DNA of 64,000 nt from Planktotalea sp. Lineage in GTDB: Bacteria; Pseudomonadota; Alphaproteobacteria; Rhodobacterales; Rhodobacteraceae. Each line of letters starts with the position of its first letter. The stretch's first letter is position 1. The notes beneath the pieces were generated by a model. The model searched no databases. It had not been told where the DNA came from and was given only the letters and a program-made list of their open reading frames with translations. Made by a program: the position numbers and the translations under genes. Of this stretch, positions 57,065 to 64,000 are shown in pieces. Location: positions 259,078 through 323,077 of the forward strand of contig NZ_JABBAL010000015.1 in assembly GCF_018607995.1 (NCBI RefSeq). The letters are read 5' to 3'.

Positions 57065-57159
57065 CACGTTTCAGTGGTGTTCCAAGCATTCTCAATAGGT
57101 TGCATTTCTCTCCCTCGCTACTTCTGGGGAGTATTTTCCGTGAATACTACTCATTAACC

Positions 57160-57180
57160 GACTCATGTTAAGGTTGAGTC
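57160..57180. promoter_or_regulatory. GACTCA-N9-TGAGTC inverted repeat before luxR
   Basis: Six-base inverted repeat centred about 45 bases before the luxR-type ATG (57215), flanked by two copies of TCATTAAC. It could be an operator for the luxR pseudogene promoter. It does not match a classic lux box. Confidence 0.3.
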
Positions 57181-57214
57181 AACTATTCATTAACATCTAA
57201 TAACGAGAGTCATT

Positions 57215-58086
57215 ATGAACAACACTTGGATACTTGACGTTCTGACGGACTTGAAAACTTTTACATCTATGAACGGCCTTAAAGCCTTGGAGAACGAGCT
57301 TGATTGCACACATCGCGTGGCGTCCGCAGAACTTGATGCATTGAACAAAAGGCCAATCCTGGGCTCAAAAACTGAACACCGCGGACGTTGACCGCAGTCT
57401 GGCCGAGTTGGAACGCGCTTCCGGGCTTCAAGACCCGCAGACGGCTATCGTCAAGCTGTGTGAGGCCTGCAAGATCGACCATATGGTCTATCACCAAGTG
57501 TATAGCCAAGGGGACCAATACGGGTGCGGCACATATTCACCTGCTTGGGTTGAACGATATTTGGAGAAAGAATACCTCCGCATCGATCTGGTAATTTTGG
57601 GGTGCTATCAAAGGTTTCATCCTATTGATTGGAAACGTCTCGATTGGTCATCAAAAGCGGCGTGCGGTTTTCGCGCGGAAGCGATGGAATATTGGGTTGG
57701 CCATCAAGGCTTCTCTATCCCGATGACGGGGCCGAACGGGCAATACGCGTTTTTCATGGCGTCACATCATTGCTCTGATGAGGATTGGCAAACCTTCAAA
57801 AATGAGCACTCCACCAGTTGATCCTGCTCGCGCATTTTTCAACCAGAAAGCTTTGGAGTTTGAACCTGATCGCGTTCCTAAAGCCTCAACAACGCTGTCG
57901 CCACGTCAAACGGACGCGATGACATTTCTCGCTATGGGCTTCAACCGCGCGAAAGCAGCCGACAAGATGGAGATCTCGGAGCACACGTTGCGAGTCTACA
58001 TTGAATCTGCCCACTTCAAATTGGGAGCAATCAATACGACCCACTCGGTCGCGCGCGCGATGAGCCGTGGGCTGATCGTTGTGTAA
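57215..58086 (+). pseudogene. LuxR-family autoinducer-binding regulator, at least three frameshifts
   Basis: ATG 57215 starts MNNTWILDVLTDLKTFTSMN and shifts frame at the A4 tract 57347-57350 (one base too many). The second frame reads SLAELERASGLQDPQTAIVK, the autoinducer-binding domain (YGCGTYSPAWVERYLEKEYL) and DEDWQTFKNEH, ending at TGA 57819. A few residues (LILLAHF) then fit a third frame. The C-terminal HTH domain (TLSPRQTDAMTFLAMGFNRA and ISEHTLRVYIESAHFKLG) is in the remaining frame up to 58086. Each piece follows the order of a single Roseobacter-type LuxR protein. It lies just upstream of a broken luxI. Confidence 0.85.
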
Positions 58087-58170
58087 GCTTTAAGCTACCG
58101 CGCGGCCTGTTCACATACCCTAAAATCATTAGTCGCAAGCGGCCACATCAATTTTGTGTGGAGTGCGGCA

Positions 58171-58844
58171 ATGATCAGATACTTGTATGAAGATGAACTT
58201 AAGACAGCGCCCTTGTTGAAAGAAACCATGTTTCTCGACTGTGTGGATCAATTCAAAACACGGCTTGGTTGGGATGTGATGCTTGAAGACAATGGCTATG
58301 AGCGAGATGAATACGACAGCCACAACCCTCTCTATGTGATCTATCAAAAAGCGGATGGTACGCAGGGTGGCTCGATGCGGTTACTGCCCAGCACGGGGCG
58401 TACAATGGTGAATGAACACTTCTCTGAGATCCTTGGTAGCGGTGATGTGCGCAGTCCATTCATCTGGGAATTCACCCGATTTTGTCTTGCACGCAACACA
58501 GAGCCGCGCACAGCCGCAGCCTTAATGCTGGCTGGGGGCGAGGTCATGGAGAACTTTGGGGTGAAGCATTTTTTGGTGTGTTTGATGTGCGCATCTATTA
58601 CATGATAGGGGCAAGCCTCGAGGTGCTGGGCAGCACAGGTGACGGTCGCGAGAAAATTAGCGTCGGACTGTGGTTTTTCACCGATGAAGCGCGTTTGCTT
58701 GTCGCTCAAAAAGCAGGAATTTCTGCCGCACTTTCAAAGCTCTGGTGCGAGTGGGCCTTCGGATCAGACGCCCCAAAAGTATCAGAATTCGCTCGAGTTA
58801 AACAAACCAGCGCTGGCACTTTGCATGGGGTGCAGATAGTTTGA
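58171..58844 (+). pseudogene. LuxI-family acyl-homoserine-lactone synthase, frameshifted
   Basis: ATG 58171 starts MIRYLYEDELKTAPLLKETM, and the LuxI core follows: GWDVMLEDNGYERDEYDSHN, GSMRLLPSTGRTMVNEHFSE and VRSPFIWEFTRFCLAR, with the conserved Trp, Asp, Glu and Arg residues present. The frame breaks at a T6 run (58569-58574). GVFDVRIYYMIGASLEVLG and ISVGLWFFTDEA continue in another frame to 58844. About three residues also appear missing in the DARMVRIYRMIG region. The C-terminal third is needed for acyl-chain binding, so activity is unlikely. The pair luxR-luxI is tandem, as in other roseobacters. Confidence 0.85.
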
Positions 58845-58849
58845 GCCTC

Positions 58850-60379
58850 ATGTCGCTTCCATCCGTTACCCTCTCTGACGACCAGGCTGCCGCTTTTGAT
58901 GCGGTGACAGATATGCTGCGTTCTGCGGGCATCGATCTAGAGGACTCGCTGCTCATGCCCCCGCAAGGTCCAGAGCAAAGCGTAATGGCTCTGATCGGTA
59001 AGGCGGGTTCTGGGAAAACGTTACTTTTGGCCGAACTTTACAAAGCGCTTGAAGTGGCTGGCGTTGGCATTGTGTCCGGCGAATTTGAGAGCCGCAAAAA
59101 GAAAGACAAGCGCACGCTTGCGATCCTCGCACCCACAAACAAAGCCGCATTTGTTTTGCGGATGCGTGGCGTGCCAGCGACGACCATCCACCGCATTCTC
59201 TACACCCCCGTATATGATCCAGAATATGAAAAAGTTGCCGAATGGCTTGCGGGTAATGGTGAACGTCCCAGCATTGATGGACTTACAGACGAAGCGCTTG
59301 ATCGCGCGATGGAGTTTTACCAGCTCAATAAGTCTGTCCCTGGCGCATTGGCGACAGCAGGTTTGCGCGGATCTGACTTCATCACAGGCTGGAAACGTCG
59401 TGAAGATCCGCTTGATATTGGGTTTGTCGATGAATCCTCAATGCTCGATGAAAAGCAATTCAATGATTTGAAAGAGATTTTTCCGACCTTGGTTTTGTTC
59501 GGCGACCCTGCTCAGCTTGCGCCTGTCAATCAATCGGGTGCGATGGTGTTTGATGGGCTGAGTGGTCCGCGCAAATTGGAGCTTAGCCGAATTCATCGCC
59601 AAGATGCGGACAATCCGATTCTTGATCTTGCTCATGCTTTGGCGGACCCGCAGCTGGATTTTCAGTCGTTTGAAAAGATGGTTGAAGAGGCCGCGCAGAA
59701 AGATGAGCGCGTTGTTTGGGGTCTGCGCGTCGAAGTTGATTTGATGGCGCGCTCCCCTGTTCTCGTCTGGCGCAATGCGACGCGGATCAGGTTGATCAAC
59801 GCGTTCCGCTCCGTGCACGGCGCACCGTCTGACGCGCTTCTTGAGGGGGAACCGTTAATTTGTGATGGTATCGAACTCCCATTGAAGCACCGCAAAAAGC
59901 GTCTCGATCTGGAAGCACGCGGCCTGATTAAAGGGGCGCAGGTCATCTACCTTGGACCCGGTCGCAAGCCTGGATTTTCGCGTTTGCACGTGATGGGCGC
60001 TGAAGACCCGCAAGTCTCGGCAGCATCAATCGTGAAAATCGAAATGCCCGATGAAGAGGAACCGTTCATCCCGTTTGCGGCCCGCATGGGTGCGACCTTC
60101 TTACATGGTGCCGCTGTTACCATTCATAAAGCGCAAGGAAGTCAGTGGGATACGGTGCAAGTGTTTTCGCCGGATCTATTTGTTGCGGCGCACATGGGGC
60201 GGGTCGAAGCCGGCCAACCGCTTTGGAAGCGTCTTGCTTATGTTGCCATCACCCGTGCACAAGAGCGGCTTATCTGGGTGACGCGCAACCGCTTGTCGCG
60301 CCCTTCAGGTCTGTTGCAGGTAGATGATTTGCGCGCCACACCGGCGGCAACACTGACCTTGGAAAGCGAAGAGAGCTGA
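58850..60379 (+). CDS. RecD-like superfamily 1 ATP-dependent DNA helicase
   Basis: 509 aa from ATG 58850 (TTG 58841 is an alternative three codons earlier). Walker A GKAGSGKTLLLAELYK near residue 50, motif Ia LAPTNKAAFVLRMRG, Walker B-type IGFVDESSMLDEKQF, GDPAQLAPVNQSGAM (motif III), then the 2A/2B region with GAAVTIHKAQGSQWDTVQVF (motif V) and YVAITRAQERLIWVT (motif VI). This is the UvrD_C_2/AAA_30 layout of RecD2- and Dda-like helicases without the RecD N-terminal domain. Likely role in repair or replication-associated unwinding. It follows the luxI pseudogene closely. Confidence 0.88.
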   Translation: MSLPSVTLSDDQAAAFDAVTDMLRSAGIDLEDSLLMPPQGPEQSVMALIGKAGSGKTLLLAELYKALEVAGVGIVSGEFESRKKKDKRTLAILAPTNKAAFVLRMRGVPATTIHRILYTPVYDPEYEKVAEWLAGNGERPSIDGLTDEALDRAMEFYQLNKSVPGALATAGLRGSDFITGWKRREDPLDIGFVDESSMLDEKQFNDLKEIFPTLVLFGDPAQLAPVNQSGAMVFDGLSGPRKLELSRIHRQDADNPILDLAHALADPQLDFQSFEKMVEEAAQKDERVVWGLRVEVDLMARSPVLVWRNATRIRLINAFRSVHGAPSDALLEGEPLICDGIELPLKHRKKRLDLEARGLIKGAQVIYLGPGRKPGFSRLHVMGAEDPQVSAASIVKIEMPDEEEPFIPFAARMGATFLHGAAVTIHKAQGSQWDTVQVFSPDLFVAAHMGRVEAGQPLWKRLAYVAITRAQERLIWVTRNRLSRPSGLLQVDDLRATPAATLTLESEES

Positions 60380-60405
60380 AACCCATTCTAACGACGGATG
60401 ATTGG

Positions 60406-61164
60406 TTAGCCGCGGCGCAAACCCGTAAAGATCGCCGAGGCAGCCCAACCCGAGAAAATTGCGATGGCAAGGGACAGCAACCCATAGATCAAAGGTTGTT
60501 GACGCGACAACGTGTAAAGCCAACGTTCCAAGCCTACTTTGCGCACGTCGATTTCCGTCTCATACTCTGAAACAACGACGCCGGATCGGGTCAAATAAAT
60601 GCGCGTGCGATATGCGCCCTCAGTCAGGTTCGCAGGCATCGCAATCGACGTTTTGAACAGGGTGTCCTGCGAAAACTCGACGCTGCCTTCATTCAGCTGA
60701 AACAGGCTGTTGGCCTTGCGCACGCGGATCACCGCATCAGTAAAGCTTTGGGAATCCTGCACAGTCATTGGTGCACCCACAGAGCGGATCGCGCTTGGGA
60801 TCGAGATCTTATAGCGCAGGTCCTCGGTCGAGCCGAGGACCTCGTCGAACGGTGCGCTTGTGGCGACAGCGTAAAAGCTCGGGGCGGCGTCAACGTCCAC
60901 AGATTGCGTATTCACCCAGATCCCAAAACGCTTTTCTTTACGGCGCACGGTAATCGGCTCTGATGGACCTTGGATTGCAACGATCACTTGCAAAGGATCG
61001 CCCTCGGGGATCGCTTCTTCACGTTTCACCGCGCCAAAGATCAGGATTTCCGAGCCATCAAAATTTGCTGTGATCGCGACTTTGTCTTGGGACATGCCAA
61101 GCACAACCTCTTCCGCGGATGCGGGCATGGCGAGGGCAACGAGAATGGCGAGCCAGCGCAACAT
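60406..61164 (-). CDS. TIGR02186 family exported membrane protein
   Basis: 252 aa. Signal peptide LRWLAILVALAMPASA, a beta-rich periplasmic domain with SQDKVAITANFDGSEILIFG near the N-terminus, and a C-terminal membrane helix (PLIYGLLSLAIAIFSGWAAS). This is the TIGR02186 family, found next to a TauE/SafE permease in alphaproteobacteria; function unknown, and it may be a periplasmic partner of the permease. Its ATG (61164) overlaps the TauE stop, so the two are coupled. Confidence 0.85.
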   Translation of the reverse strand: MLRWLAILVALAMPASAEEVVLGMSQDKVAITANFDGSEILIFGAVKREEAIPEGDPLQVIVAIQGPSEPITVRRKEKRFGIWVNTQSVDVDAAPSFYAVATSAPFDEVLGSTEDLRYKISIPSAIRSVGAPMTVQDSQSFTDAVIRVRKANSLFQLNEGSVEFSQDTLFKTSIAMPANLTEGAYRTRIYLTRSGVVVSEYETEIDVRKVGLERWLYTLSRQQPLIYGLLSLAIAIFSGWAASAIFTGLRRG

Positions 61165-62081
61165 CAGTGCCCCCCCGTCGCGCCAAGCGAATATAGTTCT
61201 GATGGCATCACAAGAAGATCGAAGGCGAGCTTGCCGCACACCGTGAGTACCATAATTGCAAGTAGAATGCGCAGCTGTTCAGCCTTAAGCTTGGTGCCGA
61301 TCCGCGTTCCAATCTGCGCACCAAATACGCCGCCGACCAGCAATAGAACCGCAAGGACCATGTCCACCGTGAAGTTGGTTGTGGCGTGCAAGAGCGTTGT
61401 GAAGGCAGTCACGAAGATAATTTGGAAGAGGGATGTGCCGACAACCACTTTGGTTGGCATGCCCAGCAGATAAATCATTGCGGGCACCATGATGAAGCCA
61501 CCACCAACACCCATGATTGCTGCAAGAATGCCCACGCAAACGCCGACGATTAGTGGCGGAATAACTGAAATATAAAGACCCGACGTGCGAAAACGCATCT
61601 TGAACGGCAATGCGTGAATCCAGCCACGCTGCTTGCGCTTGGGCGCACTTCCGGGTTTTTTGGATCTGCGGATCGCGTTCAGGCTTTCGACAAACATGAG
61701 CGCGCCTATGATGCCAAGGAACAGTACGTAGCATAGCTTCACAAGCAGATCGACTTGGCCCATGCTCTTTAGATAGTTGAAGACAAGAACACCTAAAGCT
61801 GCGCCCACAAGGCCGCCTATCAGTAGAACCGTTCCCATCCTGAAATCAACAGATTTTCGCTTCACATGTGCAAGAACACCGGAGAACGAGGAAGCAACAA
61901 TCTGGTTCGCTTCCGTCGCAACCGCGACAGCAGGGGGAATGCCGATAAAGAACAACAGCGGCGTCATCAAAAAGCCGCCACCAACGCCAAACATACCTGA
62001 TAGGATTCCCACAATGCCGCCCAGCCCCAAAAGAAGAAAAGCGTTAACCGAAACTTCGGCGATGGGGAGGTATATTTGCAT
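61164..62081 (-). CDS. TauE/SafE family sulfite/anion exporter, TIGR02186 partner
   Basis: 305 aa from ATG 62081. Two internal repeats with GGIVGILSGMFGVGGGFLMT and GVCVGILAAIMGVGGGFIMV, about eight membrane helices, and a longer cytoplasmic loop (SKKPGSAPKRKQRGW) in the middle. The Gly-Val-Gly-Gly-Gly signatures are typical of this exporter class. Coupled to the TIGR02186 gene by a 3-base stop/start overlap. Substrate not predictable; a second, shorter TauE gene is at 40769. Confidence 0.88.
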   Translation of the reverse strand: MQIYLPIAEVSVNAFLLLGLGGIVGILSGMFGVGGGFLMTPLLFFIGIPPAVAVATEANQIVASSFSGVLAHVKRKSVDFRMGTVLLIGGLVGAALGVLVFNYLKSMGQVDLLVKLCYVLFLGIIGALMFVESLNAIRRSKKPGSAPKRKQRGWIHALPFKMRFRTSGLYISVIPPLIVGVCVGILAAIMGVGGGFIMVPAMIYLLGMPTKVVVGTSLFQIIFVTAFTTLLHATTNFTVDMVLAVLLLVGGVFGAQIGTRIGTKLKAEQLRILLAIMVLTVCGKLAFDLLVMPSELYSLGATGGH

Positions 62082-62174
62082 GGGCTTCCTTAAACCCATG
62101 CGGGCGTCTTATGCAAGTCAGCGCGCCCCCTCTGCGACCACAGGACTGATATGGATCGCAGAACTGGACTTACC

Positions 62175-63143
62175 CTAACGCTCTTTAACATACGGCTCAC
62201 CCCCCGCACGCGGCGGAACGGCTTTACCTACAAAGCCTGCGAGGATGACTACCGTTAGGATGTAGGGAAGCGCATCCATCACCTGTACAGGTACCGTGAA
62301 TGCGCCGAGATCGATATTTTGATAGCGCAGCGCGATGGCTTGTAAGAAACCAAACAACAGGCAAGCACTCAGTGCATACCAAGGTCGCCATTTGGCGAAA
62401 ATGAGCGCAGCTAGCGCGATAAAGCCACGACCAGCGGTCATTTCCTTAACAAACCCAGCTTGCAAACCTGTGGCGAGGTAGGCACCCGCAATACCGCAAA
62501 GAACGCCGCAAATCGCAACAGCGGCAAAGCGCAGGCCAACGACAGAGACACCGGCCGTATCAACCGCGGCAGGGTTCTCGCCGACAGCACGGAGACGCAG
62601 GCCGAACCGTGTTCGGTAGAGCAGCCACCAGGTAGCAGGCACAGCGGCGAAAGCGACATAGACAAGGATGGAATGGCCTGAAATCAGCTCTGAATATATT
62701 GGGCCAAGGATCGGAACGGTGCTGAGCGTTTCTGCGAAAGGCAATTCAATCGGGTTGAAACGACCTCCGCCAATAAGAGAGGGCGTGCGCCCGCCTTGTT
62801 TAAACCAACTCTGTGCGATGAGGACCGTCATGCCAGCCGCAAGGAAATTGATTGCGACCCCGGAAATCAACTGATTGCCACGGAATGTGATGGAGGCGAG
62901 ACCATGCACGCCAGACAGAACGAGCGACGCGGCAATACCCGCAAGAAGCCCGAGCCAAACAGAGCCTGTCATCGCCGCAATCGCAGCAGAAAAGAAAGCT
63001 GCGGCGAGCATTTTGCCCTCAAGCCCGATGTCGAAGATACCCGCACGTTCAGAGTACAAGCCAGCAAGGCATGCCAACAAAAGCGGTGTAGCGAGGCGCA
63101 CAGTGCTGTCGAGCACTTGGATGATTGTAAGAAAGTCCATCAT
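62175..63143 (-). CDS. ABC transporter permease, nucleoside/basic-membrane-protein uptake class (second permease)
   Basis: 322 aa, about nine membrane helices. Signature ATPLLLACLAGLYSERAGIF near residue 20 and GRGFIALAALIFAKWRPWYA near residue 240 follow the inner-membrane permeases of the BMP/nucleoside ABC family (YufQ/NupQ-like). It overlaps the upstream permease gene by four bases, so the two form one unit; ATPase and binding protein genes would lie beyond the right edge. Purine nucleosides are plausible substrates, but the assignment is by family only. Confidence 0.88.
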   Translation of the reverse strand: MMDFLTIIQVLDSTVRLATPLLLACLAGLYSERAGIFDIGLEGKMLAAAFFSAAIAAMTGSVWLGLLAGIAASLVLSGVHGLASITFRGNQLISGVAINFLAAGMTVLIAQSWFKQGGRTPSLIGGGRFNPIELPFAETLSTVPILGPIYSELISGHSILVYVAFAAVPATWWLLYRTRFGLRLRAVGENPAAVDTAGVSVVGLRFAAVAICGVLCGIAGAYLATGLQAGFVKEMTAGRGFIALAALIFAKWRPWYALSACLLFGFLQAIALRYQNIDLGAFTVPVQVMDALPYILTVVILAGFVGKAVPPRAGGEPYVKER

Positions 63144-64000
63144 GCATCTCCCTTACGAAACAACAGGAAGAGTTTTTCAAGCGGCATACGAACCATATTA
63201 TCAAGCGCGCCTGTGAAGAGAATCACCAGCGCTTGGATCACCACGATCAATTCGCGTGGGATGGTCGTCCAAAGCGCCAACTCTGCCCCGCCTTGGTAGA
63301 GGAAGCCGAACAAGATCGCCGCAAGGAATACTCCGAAGGGATGTGAACGCCCCATTAGTGCGACAGCGATACCGATGAAACCTGCGCCTTCTGTCGAGTT
63401 CATGATTAGGCGCTCGCCTTCGCCCATGACATTGTTGATCGCCATCATACCAGCGAGGCCACCTGAAATAAGCATCGCGACAACTGTGATTTTCACAGGG
63501 CTGATGCCTGCGTATTTCGCACCTGATTCTGAGTGTCCGAAAGCGCGGATTTCATAGCCCAAACGCGTGCGCCAGATTAGGAAGTAGACCGCGACACAGG
63601 CGGTGATTGCAACGATCAGCGACACATTCGCTGGGGCTGCTTTGGAGAATGCGATGCCGAAAGGTTCTAGGATATCGTGCAGCGTCGGTAGATGCGTCGT
63701 TTCAGGAAACTTCGCGGTTGCTGGGTCCATTGATCCTTTGGGGCGCATAACGTTGACGAGGAGATAATTGAGCAAAGCCGCGGCGATGAAGTTGAACATA
63801 ATTGTCGTGATCACAATGTGACTGCCGCGTTTCGCTTGTAAATACGCAGGTAGGAACGCCCAAGCAGCGCCAAACACAGCGGATGACAAGGTCGCGAAAA
63901 TCAGGGCCAATGACCAATGTGGCCAAGGCATGTAAAGGCAAACAACAGCCACACCTAGCCCGCCCAGCATCGCTTGACCTTCACCGCCGATGTTAAACAT
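63140..64000 (-). CDS. ABC transporter permease, nucleoside/basic-membrane-protein uptake class (first permease, 5' end outside window)
   Basis: At least 286 residues, open to the window edge. It begins mid-protein at MFNIGGEGQAMLGGLGVAVV, a block that in relatives lies about 80 residues from the N-terminus, so the real start is beyond 64000. Six or more membrane helices are visible, with RAFGHSESGAKYAGISPVKI as the cytoplasmic coupling segment and GEGERLIMNSTEGAGFIGIA near residue 190. It is the YufP/NupP-like partner of the permease at 62175. The MFNIGG methionine at 64000 is not taken as a start. Confidence 0.88.
   Translation of the reverse strand: MFNIGGEGQAMLGGLGVAVVCLYMPWPHWSLALIFATLSSAVFGAAWAFLPAYLQAKRGSHIVITTIMFNFIAAALLNYLLVNVMRPKGSMDPATAKFPETTHLPTLHDILEPFGIAFSKAAPANVSLIVAITACVAVYFLIWRTRLGYEIRAFGHSESGAKYAGISPVKITVVAMLISGGLAGMMAINNVMGEGERLIMNSTEGAGFIGIAVALMGRSHPFGVFLAAILFGFLYQGGAELALWTTIPRELIVVIQALVILFTGALDNMVRMPLEKLFLLFRKGDA

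Noticed and set aside
57215-58844. Phase-variable on/off switch of the lux genes through homopolymer tracts
   Set aside because: The tracts are short (A4, T6) and luxR needs at least three independent corrections, so reversible switching is improbable.

Overview
The window looks like chromosome of an alphaproteobacterium of the order Rhodobacterales (Roseobacter group). The evidence is the gene content and order: mdh / sucC-sucD-sucA-sucB-lpd, sdhC-D-A-B with a small lipoprotein gene between sdhA and sdhB, argH-lipoprotein-lysA-TIGR02302, ftsEX-plsC, pheS-pheT, and ethylmalonyl-CoA pathway genes (mcl1, mcl2, mch, ecm, ccr). I saw no rRNA, tRNA, CRISPR array, insertion sequence, integrase or prophage.

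Layout. 1-4.3 kb: the 5' part of malyl-CoA lyase mcl1 (cut by the window edge), divergent from a compact D-amino-acid cluster (dgcN, dgcA, isochorismatase-fold hydrolase, D-amino-acid transaminase). 4.3-15 kb: a nuoE-tail remnant, DUF1244, DMT exporter, N-formylglutamate amidohydrolase, pyk, rpmI-rplT, a dead Hint-domain gene, pheS-pheT. 15-28 kb: ytoQ, GST, mscL, ald/Lrp, a dead ectC, tlpA/argH, lptM-like, a dead ATP-grasp gene, lysA, TIGR02302, zinc-ribbon protein, and an ftsE-ftsX deletion fusion in front of plsC. 28-41 kb: the 2-oxoglutarate dehydrogenase/succinyl-CoA synthetase operon and mdh on the minus strand. 41-57 kb: TauE, mcl2-nnrU-DUF1737-mch, sdhCDAB, DUF1989, deoD, ecm, a PlsB-like acyltransferase and ccr. 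57-64 kb: a LuxR/LuxI quorum-sensing pair, both frameshifted, then a RecD-like helicase, TIGR02186-TauE, and two ABC permeases, the second cut by the window edge.

How the genes work together. Most of the TCA cycle from 2-oxoglutarate to oxaloacetate lies here (sucAB-lpd, sucCD, sdhCDAB, mdh), together with five ethylmalonyl-CoA pathway enzymes, so the region serves acetyl-CoA oxidation and assimilation. The suc and sdh operons each carry, upstream of the first gene, two TGTGATCACA palindromes with centres exactly 21 bp apart, in the same orientation context. This points to a shared regulator that I cannot name. The D-amino-acid cluster reads as a funnel: a transaminase gathers amino groups on D-glutamate, DgcN acetylates it and DgcA racemises it.

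The other strong theme is gene decay. At least eleven genes are broken by nonsense codons, frameshifts or deletions while the core metabolic genes are intact. Lost or damaged functions include quorum sensing, FtsEX, ectoine synthase, a secreted Hint protein, a putative metallopeptidase and surface-polymer enzymes. This suggests ongoing genome erosion, for example in a host-associated or otherwise narrow lifestyle. Homopolymer sequencing error could explain some of the frameshifts but not the nonsense codons or deletions.
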